The notes: generated from the sequence alone by a model not told the origin. DNA of 64,000 bases from Lepisosteus oculatus (GCF_040954835.1 NC_090705.1:11354001-11418000), one strand, 5' to 3'; positions 1-14,056 are shown, counted from the first letter of the stretch. Numbers and translations: made by a program.

Positions 1-820
1 CATGGAATATGACAACATATTTGACATCATCATTGACATCATGTGGTATAACAATATAGAAAAGCAGTACAATACAGACTGTACTTTTGTAGTTTATGAT
101 GATGCTATGACAGCAAGCCTAACACTTTATAGACTGTTTTCCTTAATTCGTGACCCAATAAATTGCTGCTGCAAGGTGTTAGTGGACCAGTAGATGGAAC
201 TCTTGTCCCTAGTCCAGAATTTCCAAACCAATGGCCACATATACATATATACCAGGGATACAGTACTGAAGGAAGTCTCCTCTTTTGGATGACACTTTAA
301 ACCAAGATATTATCTACTTCCCATAGAATTGTAAATCTAGAATTTAAATGCTGCAGTTCTGGCTAAATTTGACTTTTGGCTTTCACGGGTCTGCCACCCT
401 AAATTTGTCCCTTAATACAATCTAATCAAGAAGATTTGTTAAGCCACATCTCCGTCTCCATAACATGTTGACAGTCACTGATGTAAAAATAATATAACTT
501 GTCTTTAGTGATCAACTGTAGTATTTTAGGCTATGTGTGTATTATGCTGACTGACCTTTAGTTACAGGTTCACTTTGATCCCCTTTTATGTATGGCATTA
601 TGTTAGTAATCCTGGTAACTTATTTCATTTTTTCTTTTTTCTAATTTGTTTAATAGCTTAGGGTCTGCTGTTCCAAAGATTTCAATGTTCACTTGTTTAT
701 TATCAGTACCAACAGGCATGTCTTGTTTCAGTTTCTAAAGGCTTTGTCAGTGACACACTTGGGAGTACAATCAGAGTGTTTTTTTGTGTCTAAAAGTATT
801 AAAGGTTTTTATCATTTCAG
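1..820 (+). other. TAF2 intron (5' side)
   Basis: Intronic sequence upstream of the first TAF2 exon visible in the window. No stretch here translates to the TAF2 residues expected before the first exon, and I see no repeat family I recognise. The stretch ends in a normal acceptor (tttatcatttcag) at 820. Confidence 0.6.
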
Positions 821-3800
821 AAACAAGAAAAAGAAGATCCCACTGATGAATGGAGAAGAAGTGGACATGGACTTGTCTGCAATGGAGTAAGTTGTCTGTA
901 GTCATAGCACAGGGTTCTCTGGGAGGGCCCCAAAAACTGGCTAACACATATTTTTGTCTTGATGGATTCTCTTAAACTAACCTGTATAAATGAATTGAAG
1001 CAGGTTAAGGAAGAAAAAGGCAAGCTTAATTTTTCAGGCTTATTATTTTCTACAGAAAACAGAGCAGCACAGGCAAGGGCAGGGTCAGGACGGCTCTCTG
1101 GCAATTGTGCCTCAACTCTGACATAGGGAGAGGAGCATCTGCCTGGTGAGAATGGATTAAGAGTCACCTGGTCTCTTTAGCAGGATTCTGGTTTCTGTTG
1201 TCATTTGATATGCAGGGTTCTGGTCTTAAAATTGAGATGTAGGAGTTTTATTTGAAGGTAAGGTTCAGTAGATATGAAAGGGATGACTACAATAATGCAT
1301 TGTAGCATGTATCTTCTGTATGTGTTCCACATCTGAAGTATCTTTGCAGGACTAAGATTGATTTATAATAAGATTCCAGGCTGCAAAGATGAAAGATGAG
1401 CTTTAAGATAAGTCATGGAAGATACTGCTTGGAAGAGCTCGGTTGACTTTACTTATTGCATTTGATCATTTTTTTAAAGAATCCTCTGTCAAAGGTGATC
1501 TGAGCCTGCTGATAGATGTAAAAAAGTAGTTAATAGACATTGGTTAGTATTGTTAATATTGAAGCAAAACGTCAACCCACTTTCCAGTCTGAAAAAAGCA
1601 GGACTAGTACGTGTTCAAAGAAGGCTCTGAAGCCTCAGTCTCCTCTGAGGAGACGACAGAAGCCTTTGTCCAACAAGGTTTCATCAAACATAAATTTGTA
1701 ATTTGTGATTCTTATTATTTTTGGATTTGGCCTGGATGAGAAACATCAAACCTTAGTTTTACTTATTGTCAGCATTTCGGAAAATTAGCTTAAAAACCAA
1801 ATCTTATATAAGAGCGTGGAAGAACTGAAATGCACTTTTCTTTCAAATCGCAGTGCAGACTCCCCTCTGCTGTGGATAAGGATAGACCCGGACATGTCGA
1901 TTTTAAGAAAGGTAGAGTTTGAACAGGCTGACTTCATGTGGCAATACCAGTTGCGTTATGAAAGAGATGTTGTGGCTCAGGAAGAAGCCATTTCAGCCCT
2001 GGAGAAATTCCCTACCCCAGCATCCCGACTAGCCCTCACAGACATTCTGGAACAAGAGCAGTGTTTCTACAAGGTCAGGATGCAGGCTTGCTTCTGCCTT
2101 GCCAAGGTAAGATCTTTCATTATGATACTTCTACCCATCCTTGCATTGCCTGTGGTGACTAATTTTGATGTAAAGACGAAAAAGAATGAAAGACTCTGGT
2201 TTTAATTAATAATAATAATTGCTTACACTTATATAGCGCTTTTCTGGACACTCCACTCAAAGTGCTTTACAGGTAATGGGGACTCCCCTCCACCACCACC
2301 AATGTGCAGCATCCACCTGGATGATGTGACGGCAGCCATAGTGCGCCAGAACGCTCACCACACATCATCCTTCAGTGGGGAGGAGAGCAGAATAATGAAG
2401 CCAATTCATAGATAGGGGTTATTAGGAGGCCATGATTGGTAAGGGCTAATGGGAAATTTGGCCAGGATTTTGTACAATGTGAGCACTAGCAGAACAGTAA
2501 TGTAGTTTAATATATTTTCACATGGCTTGATTCATTCAGCCACCATCACCAGCATCTGTGTTGGTGTGCAGTATTACTTTGTTAAAAATGTCTCCCATTA
2601 TATTTTTTTGTAAATGATTTGTCTAAATTTAGGATTTTTTTTATTTTTACAGCAATAATATACAGTATGTCAAGCTTTTTTTCAAACAGTAGGAAAGATT
2701 AATTTTGCTTCAAAAGGGTTTATAAAATGTCTGCCAGTTTCCTCAACCCCAGCATATTCCTAATTGAAAGGCTGTGTTCATTTAAGTTGTTTTCTAAGTG
2801 TGTATCCATAACTCCTTGTCTATTGAAAGCAGTTTGCTCACTGCAAAAGTAGAACAGGTGGAAGGGTTCAGACAGTTTAAAGCAGTTTTGCGCTACTGAA
2901 CTTTTGTTTTTCTACTCTCAAGGACAACATTCTCCATATATATAGTATAAGTGAGAGGCATATTCAGGCTCCTAATGAGCAAATGGATACATGCCAGCTG
3001 CTTGTTTTACCGAATTAACAGCAGTAAGACTACAAATGTAGTCGGGGCCCTAATTATCTTGTTTCTAGCCTTATTGTTCTGGACAGTCAGTCCTAACACA
3101 AAAAAAAAACGTGTTCTTTGGAATTCTTATTACCAGCCTGCACTCTGTATGTGGCACTCAGTATCTGAATATGTTATTTTCTTTATAATTAAAACTGAAA
3201 GGTTGACTAGCACCAAAGGTTTCAAAGACAAGGCTTTCAAATATCTGTTGCCTTAGAGAAGCAAGTTTTTCTAAATTAAAAACTTGGCTGATCTACCTGT
3301 AGCTGAGAGGCAATCCTTTAAAAGCTAAGGGAGAACCCCAGAAGATTTAAAATACGTTGATGGAATATACTCTATGTAATGCTTTGGCTTTATGGTGGTT
3401 TTACAGTTCTTTACTAACGCTGGCTAGCAACCTTGCTGAACTATTGCTTGAAAATGTTCTTGTTAACTAAATCTAAACTGTATTGTTTATGTTTAAAGAA
3501 TTACTAGTGCAAGGCTTTTAAAGGTAGTCTCAGTTTAGAGTTGGACTCATCATACAAAAACAGCATTATCAATGTAAGGAATAAATGTTTTCCAAGTATG
3601 TTTACTATGAATTTTGAACAGATAAGCAAAGTTTGAAAATGGTGAAGTTGAAGGTGTAGTGTGCTTTTCTTCTACCCTAAATACAAACCAGCTGTAGATG
3701 AAACAAACTTTTATCTTAACATTTGATAGTGTCAGTGTAAAGTTCTTTCATTTGCTGTTCCATCACTGCCCATTATCTCTCAAGAGCTCTGTCTCATCGG

Positions 3801-6800
3801 GAAACAATGGGACAGTAATGGGAACTGTGCGCAACTTGACGTTTTATCAGGAGAACATTTTCAGTTATCTGTACAACCAGAGATAAAGGTAATACATTTC
3901 ATGTGGGTTTTTTTTTGTAAGTGGAAGACACCCAAAGCAGCTTTGAATAGGAGAGCACACAGATTATTTCCTTAGACTGCGGTTTCTTTTCACTTTTTTG
4001 TTATGTCAGTTAAAGGATAAAACATGTTTCTCACATATCATTCTGAAATTTATCAGTGATAATGGAAAAAACATACACAAGAGTCACAGGCTTGATCCAC
4101 TCAGCTGAGTCTTCTTCTATTCTGATGATATTGCATGTTGTGTTTTATTAGAGACAACTTTAGTTCATACCCTGTATACTTCTGATTGTGTGGGCTGAAT
4201 GGAACTGTATTACTCAAGCGCTGTTGCCAAACTTTTAATCTGTTAATTGGACATTTGCCCAAATAAAAATGGTTAGATGTGTTTCTCTGCAGGAGTAGCG
4301 AACTGAAAATGGATGGATGAAGATATGCTGTGTAAAGCATGTTGTTAAGTCAATGGAAAAGGCTTAGATCTGCATGTCTGTGTGGTTTTGGTCTTTAGGG
4401 GAGCAGTCTAAAATTGAACAAGGGTACAAGAACAAACTGAAAAGTCATGAATTGTTTTAGTGAGGATGGGCAGAACAATTGTTGACTTACAAGCCACTCT
4501 TACCTGTTAGAAACTATGTCTTAAAAGTCTGGGCTTGTGTAAATATAGCAGTTGGTCCTGTTTCAGAGGAATAATTTAACACCCAATGTGTTATGTATTG
4601 CAAAATAGTGAGTAATATGCTCAGGTTTTTCATTACGCATTATAGATTGCCAATGCAATGGTGAGCACCTGGACAGGACCTCCTGCAATGAAGTCTCTCT
4701 TCACCAGGATGTTTTGCTGTAAGAGTTGTTCAAACATTGTGAAGACTAACAACTTCATGAACTTCCAGAGCTACTTCCTACAGAAGGTATTTTTTTATTA
4801 TTTGTGTGCAATATTGTCCTTTGGTCTCAATGTTTCAAGCCTTTAATCAGTTCATTTGTTTGTACAGCCTGCCTTGGTGTGCTTGATCTGTTTATCACTA
4901 TGTATTTTTGTGAAATGCAAAAACATCAAATTCAAACAAGTCAAGCTTTTCCTGAACATTATTGCTTAATGCATTAATACATTATTTACACTTGCATTGT
5001 GTCTGTATGCTTTCTAAAACTTCATATTTCTACCTGATTTTAGACTATGCCTGTTGCCATGGCTTTGCTCAGAGATGTCCACAGCCTATGTCCAAAGGAG
5101 GTTTTGAACTTTATTTTAGACCTCATTAAGTACAATGACAACCGGAAGAATAAGGTGAGGAAAGTCGTTTTCAACATTACGGTCTTTGCTTCCGTGCTTT
5201 TCTGCTTTTAAAAAGGGTACTGATCACACCAGTGGAATTAACTTTATATCCCTGCCCCACACAAAGACACACTATGAAGAAAAGTACATTACACAACAAT
5301 AAAAAACAATATGATTAATTAGTCAGATGACCACAGTGGTTGTTGTTCTTGCCTAGAGTTTTGAATGCATTTTTAAAAATAAATTAGGTTCAAGTTTGAA
5401 AACAGGAATTTGTCTGCTGGATGGGTAGTATTTCCACACTAGTTATAGCAGGTCTTATGGGCAAATTCTAGAAATCAGGGAAGGCATCTAGTAAGAAAAC
5501 ACTACAAACAATAGTAAAATTAAACAGTCTTTGGAATGTAGAATTACACAGCACGGTCTTGGCTTATGAAATGACACAATGACAAATGAGCATAAAGTAC
5601 TAATTGCTTTAATTTCCTTTTTGCTCTCCTCAGTTTTCTGATAATTACTACCGTGCTGAGCTTATCGATGCCCTTGCCAACTCCCTGACTCCAGCCATCA
5701 GTATCAATAATGAAGTGCGTACTGTGGACAACCTGAATGCTGATGTCCGCCTTATTCTAGAGGAGATTACACGTTTCCTTAACATGGAGAAGCTGCTCCC
5801 TAGTTACAGGAACACCATCACTGTTAGGTAACAACATTCTGCTGATCTTTTTTAAGTCAAACAAAGTATGAGTGTGCATTGGTTGGGACACATCTCCACG
5901 TGCTTTGGGGATTTGGTGGGATGAAATCAGAAGAGACACGTCTAGGCACACAGCGCCAGTCACTAGAAATTTCGTCAATGAATGTCGCCATAGGTGTCTT
6001 CATTTGTGTACAGATGCAGGTTTTTGGGAAACACGGATATAAACATTGCTTCAAAGCAAAGATTCTTGAGGAACACAGAAAATACCACTACAAATTGTTG
6101 TGCAGGACGTAGTTTGTCCTTTGGCAAAAACAATTCTGTAAGGATTTCTCTTGTTGTGCTGTGTTTTTATATTGCAAAAGCAGCTGTGCCTTTTTCGTAA
6201 GCGGATTCCAGTGTATCGTCAGCTTGCTGTGCAGTTTTAACTACCATAGCTGGTCCATTTAAGAGTTTTTCTTACTCCATTAGAAATGTTGGTTGCTGAA
6301 CTAGTTGAGACTGGAAATTAAAGGAAAAGAAGTGCAAATGTTAGTCACAAAAGTGCATGCTCAGTATTTGCTGTTCCAGTTATACACCACGCAGTTTCAC
6401 AACCATTGCAGAAATAACCCCAAATTTGTCCTGAAAGTTCTGAAACCTTCTGTTTATGGCAAAACAGGTGACACAGTAACTAAAAAAAAAACATATGCCT
6501 ACACTACTGTTTGCCAAGGCACATGAGTCTAGTTCACCTCTGCTAACACACATCATTAAGTGTTTAAAAGGCTGTCCCTGTCCCAGTAAACTTTTGTTTT
6601 TGTCTTATTTAAAGGGATTAAAAGATGCCAATCCTAATTATTAGGATTGATTTTTATTTTCTTGACATTATTGTAAATATAACAAAACAAAAACTTAAAT
6701 GCATCTCTGCACATAGAAAAACATTGCTAATGCATTGAAGAACGGTATTGTTTCGTACTTATTCATTTGTTTTGCATTTGCTTGTGTCCAGTTGCCTGAG

Positions 6801-9800
6801 AGCCATCAGAATGTTGCAGAAGAATGGACACATTCCCAGCGATCCGTCTCTTTTTAAGTCATATGCTGAGTATGGGCACTTTGTGGATGTACGTCTTGCA
6901 GCTTTGGAGGCTGTTGTTGACTACACACAAGGTATTGTCCTATCTCTTTGCTGTTCCTAAATACTGTAGAACAAAAAAATGATTATGGAATTTCATGTGT
7001 CAAAACCGTGATAGACTGGTGTCCCTTCCAGTGTGCACCCCATCTCATCTCCATTGGTTGCCGGGATACACTTTGGCTCTCCAGCAACCCTATTTTGGAT
7101 AAAGTGGTTAGCAAATGGATATTCATGGATATATGTCAAAATACTTCTTTAAGAGAATAAATCTACAAAATATCTCAAATAGTGTGCCTAAACAGAAAGA
7201 ATCATGGAGCCAAGTAACGAGATTGTTGGACGCCTCTTGAAATTATAATAATTTTAGTTTTTCTTCCTGAAACTTTCAGATGCTTATAAAATCCAACCCC
7301 CTGGATGAAAACCTGTAAAAAGATTAGTTAATGCCTATAGGAATATAGTAGGGTGAAAACCATGCCAATATGATAGGGGGCCATATTGGACTTTTCATTG
7401 AACTATGTTAATTTTCAGATATTCTATTGAAACTGATTTCAGTACATGGTGCATTACAATTATTTTGGGATAGGTCTGTCACTTGGTTACGTTCCAATTT
7501 TTTATTTTTCAAAACGCATTCAGAAGCCTACTCGAAACCACTTAACCATTTGAAACAAAATTTAGTTTACTTAGTCCTACATAGATTCTTTCTCAAACAC
7601 CTTTATTTTTAACACCATTTTCTAAATTGCAACTTATATTACAATAGAATGTTGTAGGATCATGAATCATCACCGACGCACAACAGTTTATTGAATGTTA
7701 AATTTGTAATTAAAATTACATATCATATTAAAGTTGCATATCACTATTAATTTGTCTCTATGTAGTTGCATTTTTTTTCTCATTTCACTATTAGCTATGA
7801 AATGTGTAATGTGAAATAAGAATATTTCTGAACTCTATATTCTGATCTCTTGAGAAGCTGGAAAATTAATTCTTATTGTGCCGGAAGCACATTTTTTTCT
7901 TGAGGGAATTAATGTACTAAGAATTGTGGAGCATTACTGTCTGGAAATAGTTTCTCAGAGATTATTATTTGTAATGCACAAAGTAGAATAAAAATCCTTG
8001 ATACCATCTAGCGCAGTGTTGTATGTGGTATAATCTTCTGAGAGTTTCCCCAACCTTAGGCTTTAGGTTCTACAGAACCTTTCTGGGAGAACCTTTTGTT
8101 AGACTATTTGGCAAAATAAAAATGGAAAATTAAGCCTTATTTTTCAACTTGAAGAGCAGCCTGCTTGTATCTCTGCAGTATACTTTCTAATAAAGATTTA
8201 ATTTCTCTTTTCTTTCATTATTGAAACTTGGCTGTTCTGTCCTGCTTTACAATGTAATTAGAAACGTTTCAACTAACAGATGTGCAGTAAATTTGTACAA
8301 AAGGAGCTTTTGTTTAAGGAGTTTTTGTCTATCACAGTGATGCAGTGAAATGTATTGCAGTGAGGTTTCTAAATCCAATGACCATGAACAAAGCATGAAC
8401 CTACAGTTAGCAAGAAAAAAAATCCAGTAACATCTAGTGATAACACTAACAAATCACCTGTTTTAAAAGTCATAACTCCCCCAGTACTTAAGTTCGTTGT
8501 GTGTTGTTCTAAAGGTTGTTTTTAACACTTTACAGTGTTTCTTCTAACTTTGTTTACATTCTGAATGTGTACAATTGCTGTACAGCTGTGCTCAGAATGT
8601 ACTTTTTTGCTTTTTCCAGCTAAATGGCATCATTTCTTTAAAGATGAGCAGCTCTTCCCTTTCCCAGAAATGTAAAATCATCCAACGAACAGTGGCACGT
8701 TTTAGCATTTCTGCTGGACTGCTAATATAAACCTCATTAATCAAATTCATGGTCGTTGTGCAAATTAGAATCTTCTCAAAGAATCCTTTATACTGAAGCA
8801 AAAACACTTAATGTTTCTTTATATGCTGTTTATTGATAGTTGACAGGAGTTCCGAGGAACTTCAGTGGCTGCTCAACATGGTTCAGAATGATCCTGTGCA
8901 CTACATCAGGTCAGATTTGCAGTTGGACATTGCATTTTCTCCACCATTACATGTGGTTTCTTTTGTTGTATGTAGGTGTTACATTTTGGGCTTTCACTGT
9001 CAAAAATACAGTTGATGGAAAGTACTTTTTCTTGTGAATCTTTTATAGATCTGATTTTTTTATCATTTAATTATGAACATGTACCCTGTCTATTATTGAT
9101 GTCTCTATCAATAGGAAACCTGAGTATATTGATCACATTATCAGTTGCTCTTAAAAATCAACTTGTTTCAGGCATAAGATCTTAAGTATGCTGGCAAAAA
9201 ATCCACCCTTTACGAAAAACACAGAGTCTCCCCTTTGCAATGAAGCTCTCGTTGATCAGCTTTGGAAGCTAATGAATTCTGGTAAGTCACTTTCAGCCTA
9301 ATCAAAAGAAGTGCTTAAGTAGCTGTGCTTACCTGTGAAGGTGTGTTGCCAGCTGAGTTCGGATATAGGAGGTCCTAGTTTATGTGCCTAGCTGTATTCA
9401 TGGATACAATTATTAGTAACTTTGAATAGTGTCAGTTAAATAACTAGTTGTAAAAACAGAGTGTACAAAAACCCTTATACTGTAGCATGTTAAAATTCCT
9501 TCATGTTATTCACAAACAAATGTATTTCCTTCAAGAATACCCTAGATAACAGCACATAAGCTGTTATGCAGTAGGGACAGTTGATGTATATATGGTGATT
9601 GGCCAAAAACCAGGGAAAGATTTCTCTAAAGTGTATTTGTAAAATATAGTTATATTAATGCTCAAAGAATTGCAGTTCATTGGTCAAGTACACCATTTTT
9701 TTGTGGTCCACATTGTTTTTATGGTTCGTAGAATTTAATTTGATGTATCAATGTTTTTATATATTTAATGTATACAAGTTATAAGAATATCTATGGCCCC

Positions 9801-12800
9801 TTTGTTGTCTTTTTCTTATTGACCAATTCTGCCACTGTAAACAGTCCACTCTTAATTTCACATTTTGTTGTGTGTAGACTGTTTCATATCCAGTATGAGC
9901 AAAGAGGCCTTAGGATCACCCTAGACGTACCAAATTAAATATCACCCTTCATGAGAAAAAACAGCACTTTATGACCTGGTTTTGATTACTGGACGCATTT
10001 CTTTCAAACATGAGAAAATTAGCTCTTTCACAACATTTGGCACGTTTTGAAAGATTTATGTAACGAACTGCTTCATGGTTTTTCAATGTCTTCTTTTAGT
10101 GAAGACTCGTTTCTTTCTTATTACATCGTAAATGTTAATGTGTTAGAGTTTACCGCTATACTCTGATGTCTGCAGGAACTCCTGGCAACCGAGACTGGCT
10201 TCTTTTGCCAGACTAAATGAAATCAGGTCTTTGTGGTATGTGTTCAAAGGCTATTGATAATGCTCTCATTTTTCCACCATTAAACCTGACATCCAGGAAG
10301 TTAGACTGCTTTATATTTTTATGCATATACTTCTGACCATAACATTAGGCTGAAACTGTCATTTAACATGATAAAACATTTAAAGATTATCTTTCCCCAT
10401 TTTCAGAGGCAGAGAGACTTTATATTTTCAGCAGCAGCATTACCACCTTGAAGCCCTATATAGCCAGATCACAAAAGCTTAGCAAAGCTGGGTCAGGTTG
10501 CCTGTCTAAGAGTTGGATGGCACTCTTCTTTCTTAGACAGAATCTTCAAATCAATACCCCAGTGTGGTGACTGGGAACACGGATTTGTAAGTCCTGTCCT
10601 TCAGATGGATGAGATGTGAAACCAACATCCTGGCTCCTTAGTCACTAAAGATCCCATGGCAATCCCAGTGTTTTGGTTAAATTTCACACTGGGTGTCTAC
10701 AATCTGGCGTCATGAAAATTCTTGCTTAATTCAGTTGGAGAAACAATTTCTGATTTCCTCATGTGATAAAAAAAGTACCAAATGCACACTTATTTCATGA
10801 AGAATTAAAGTCTGAAGTAATGGAAAATACGTGTTATTCAAGAAGCAAACTTTAAAAAGCCATGTGGTTGAAATAGAATGAACGGTAACAATGTTTCTGT
10901 GTTTCTGTGTAGTATAAAAATGGATTACTGAAAATGTATTATCATTGAAATTATTTAAAATCCCAATGATACGGAGACACCATGGTTTGGGGGATTTTAC
11001 ACAGATTGTATTTAGTGTTCTCTGTATTTCCAGGTACCTGTCATGACTGGAGGCTACGCTGTGATGCAGTGAACCTATATTACACTCTCTTTGGCCTCAG
11101 CAGACCTTCATGCTTGCCTCTGCCTGAGCTGGGGTTGGTTCTCAATCTGAAGGAAAAGAAAGCTGTTCTTAATCCCACCATCAAACCTGAGATAGCAGCT
11201 GGCAACCTGGAGCCAGGGAACAATGCAAATATTCATGGACCCATCATGGGCTTCCCTAGCAGTGTAAGGACATGGTATTAATTATAAATCTCCATTGTCC
11301 ATAAGCAGTATACTTTACAATTATGAACAGTAGCATGCTCTGTATCCACATGTGCCCTTTTTGAAGACATTTTCATGCAAACATTTGGAATCAGTATCTG
11401 GGATATTAAGTCCAGAGTCTTATAATATTGACATACATTAGTCAATTTTTGACTGCAGTTTTGCTTTTTTATTAATTATTTATTAACATTGTCCTCATTC
11501 GTTAGGAATTTAACTCTCAGAATGCCTACAACTTCCCCCGTTGCTTGGTTTTCTATTGTTGAACTAATGACAAAGAGGAGGACAGTAACACCTAGTGGGT
11601 TTTCCTTGTTTTTCACAGCATGAGGATGAGCACCCAGCTATTGAACTGCCACTCAGTGCACCGACTCCTCCAGTCGGACAGGGGTTGAAGAGAAAAGCAG
11701 AGACACCTCTAGGATCCCCGCTGGAGCCTGGTCAGGTACTGGAGAAGGATGACGACAGCAGTAAAGTCAAATTAAAAATCAGAGTAAGGAGAATCTTCAG
11801 AAATGCAGACACATGATGTCATTCTGCTGGGTTAATACCCAGCACTGGGTCTCAGCAGTCTTGTTGTACTTTTTATCTATAAATCAGAGACCTACTGAAC
11901 AAATGGACTTCATTCTCAGTCATGTTCTAATTTTGTGAAGTATTACTTAAAGACATGGCATGTTTCATTATTTTGACAGAGCCATTTTCTAGTGCTGATC
12001 ATCTAAATCCAAATTTTCTCCATGTGTGTCTTTGCTTCATTTCACAGATGGCAGACATACAGAATATAAGAAATAATTAGAGACAGCGATCCTAGTTTCC
12101 ATAAAGTACTTTATATGGAAAGATTTAGTTGATTTGATTTTCTAATTCAAATACAGGAAAATGTTAAAAATGTTTAAATTTGATATATATGCCAATTACT
12201 AACAGTTACTAAACCTGTTAAGCCCTAAGCATAAATAGCATAAAACTTACCTGAAAAGCTGTATGATAAGATCATAGTTGCATACCTGCAAGATCTAATA
12301 GAGAACTTGCAAAATGTCCTTGAATCTTTTTTACAGGTATTCTCCAGTGCTCAAACCCAGTTACAAGACAGAATTAAGATAAATCAGTTACGTAATCCAC
12401 AGTTAATCAGCTTTTCCCAATTTTACCCTGATAAAAAAAGATGAGTGTAAATAAAAATTAAGACTTTGTTTGGCCAAATTCGCCACTCCTCTCTTTAAAA
12501 CTGAAGTGACAAATGAAGATACTCAAACCAAAAATGCTGTCGTTCCATCCAGTTTTACTCAAAATCACAGAATCTGGAATATAAAACTTGATGACAGCAT
12601 TAATAGTTTTGCACACAACTGGATTTCTGTGATATTCGTGGTGTATGAGCATAGTCCAACATCTGTTAAGGTTTCATAGACTTAATAAAAATCTTGTCAC
12701 ACACGGATTAAAAGCATAATGAAAGCTGGGAATACAAGTGTTTCTTGCCACTTTCATGCCTCTCAGTATCTGAGTGGCAGAATGTCAGATGTCATTGTTT

Positions 12801-14056
12801 TTGTGCAGCTTCTAGGCATTATTAGTGAATATATAGTAAACATTCCTCTGTAATTAAAAAAAATAGAAATTTGAAAATAATTTTTTAAATCTCAGTTATT
12901 TAGTTCGCAGTTTATTTTGTTTCCATTCTATAACATTTTAAATTGCAGGCTACAAACATGTCCCTTGCCTTTAAATCAGGTTTAAATTTACATTTTCTGT
13001 TACTGGTAATATTTGTAACACTGGGCAGCTGATAATAGCTAACCTATGGATTTTTAGAAAGCAGGACTGGTTGTAAACATTTTTGCTGCTGTTTGTTGTG
13101 GTTCTTCATGTTTCCCTCTTGTTTGACATTTAAGAGAGTTGGAGTGATTTCATGATGTTATCATCCTTGCAAAAATTAGTGTGCTAAAATAGCGTTTCTT
13201 CTTAAGATATTTTCCTTAAAAATGATAAGTGGTGACTGATTTCTTCTTTTACAGTTCTCAAATTCGCAGGAGGAGGAAGATATTGATATGGATACAGTCC
13301 ATGACAGCCAGGCTTTTATCTATCATCATTTAAATATGCTTGAAAGGCCATCTACACCAGGTAAGAGACAACAAAGAAATGTGTACATTTATGGGCAAAT
13401 AATTCTCCAAAAGTATTGGGACATCAAAGTCAGAACAGTGATTTTGCAATTTGTGTTTGTGATAATGGGAGATATATTAATAATAAACATAATACATGTT
13501 TTATTCTTGGGTAATTCCAAGCATTTGGTCATACTGGAAAAAAAACTTTGTGTCCAATCCAGAGTTTTCAAGTGACATATATATTGAGACATGTTTATGT
13601 TAAGTAAATTTCAAAGTGTCGAAGTTGATATTAATTTAGGGTACTTCGTCTGCATGTTTGATTTGCCATTTTTACAGGACACCCAGTAATCACACTAGCC
13701 TGTTTTTGACAAAAGTACCTCTCTGTTGAAATCATTGTTCTCATGTGCCTGACACAGGGAAAGAACCACCTTGTGTGGAACAAACCATCCTGTCCATGCC
13801 AGCGACTCCCCTCTCCATGTTTGGCAAAGAAACCAATTCTTCCTCCAAGCACAGCGACCACCACCACCACCACCACCATCACCATGAGCACAAGAAGAAG
13901 AAGAAGAAGCACAAGCACAAACACAAGCACAAGCACAAGCATGAGAGCAAGGACAAGGATAAGGACAAAGAGAAAGACAGGGAAAGGGACACCCATACCT
14001 TTATGAACAGCCCTGCTAGCGGTCGGTCAATATGCTCGCCTTCCCTCTCTGACTGA
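821..14056 (+). CDS. taf2: TAF2, TFIID subunit 2, C-terminal half (12 exons, 5' end outside window)
   Basis: TAF2 is a TFIID subunit that contacts core-promoter DNA around the initiator and acts in the nucleus. Coding exons: 821-886, 1854-2106, 4646-4786, 5044-5154, 5634-5827, 6792-6931, 8840-8909, 9172-9281, 11034-11263, 11619-11783, 13255-13360, 13758-14056. All joins keep frame and use GT/AG. They encode 627 residues plus stop; human TAF2 is about 1200, so roughly the C-terminal half is here. Recognised segments include RNKKKKIPLMNGEEVDMDLS, RIDPDMS, EKFPTPASRLALTDILEQEQ and KYNDNRKNKFSDNYYRAE. These cover the end of the M1-aminopeptidase-like fold and the helical-repeat region; the catalytic-looking N-terminal part lies outside. 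The last exon encodes a low-complexity tail: nine His in a row, then Lys-rich and His-Lys alternation, ending SPSLSD as in mammals. The tail is encoded by a CAC/AAG-type repeat at about 13858-13945. The call is secure. Confidence 0.97.
2205..2473 (+). repeat. Dispersed fish-type repeat copy with (AAT)n lead
   Basis: A short AAT run leads into a block starting around cttatatagcgcttttctgg and continuing through accaccaccaatgtgcagc, gtgcgccagaacgctcacca and aggaggccatgattggtaag to ggccagga. I recognise these phrases as a repeat that recurs in fish genomes. The copy sits in a TAF2 intron just behind the 1854-2106 exon and looks 3'-truncated. I cannot name the family. Confidence 0.6.
2474..4645 (+). 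other. TAF2 intron, nothing further recognised
   Basis: AT-rich intron sequence between the 1854-2106 and 4646-4786 exons. Short open frames on both strands have no splice context or protein resemblance that I can support. Confidence 0.5.
5828..6791 (+). other. TAF2 intron, nothing recognised
   Basis: Intron between the 5634-5827 and 6792-6931 exons. Several overlapping open frames lie around 5757-6200 on both strands, but none has coding character or splice sites that fit the gene. Confidence 0.5.
7008..7125 (+). repeat. SINE 3' fragment (tRNA-like-head family)
   Basis: The stretch from tgatagactggtgtccc to ggataaagtggttagcaaatgg matches the 3' part of the longer copies at 15494-15822 and 63342-63655: the same order of gactggcgtcc, tgccgggata, ccctgtattggat and agtggttaga. 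It is a truncated copy in a TAF2 intron. Confidence 0.6.
7126..8839 (+). other. TAF2 intron, nothing further recognised
   Basis: Long AT-rich intron ahead of the 8840-8909 exon. I see no gene, RNA or repeat that I can name in it. Confidence 0.5.
10432..10706 (+). repeat. 5S rRNA-derived SINE copy
   Basis: The head reads ttaccaccttgaagccc, then agatcacaaaagcttagcaa, gctgggtcagg and agttggatgg. These follow the order of the internal-promoter part of vertebrate 5S rRNA (accaccctgaa, gaagctaagcagggtcggg, tacttggatggg). The downstream body includes aatcaataccccagtgtggtgac, shared with the copy at 29884-30216. It is a diverged SINE3-type element in the TAF2 intron before the 11034 exon. Confidence 0.65.

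Noticed and set aside
2..193. 63-codon open frame at the left edge
   Set aside because: Low-complexity, AT-driven composition, no splice sites that fit TAF2, and no similarity to the TAF2 residues expected upstream of the 821 exon.
13390..13590. Mariner-like wording (ccaaaagtattgggacat) in the last TAF2 intron
   Set aside because: No inverted partner at a matching distance and no TA-flanked boundary could be found.
13631..13996. 121-codon minus-strand frame rich in Val and Leu
   Set aside because: Exact antisense of the TAF2 His/Lys repeat; the composition is a by-product of the trinucleotide repeat.
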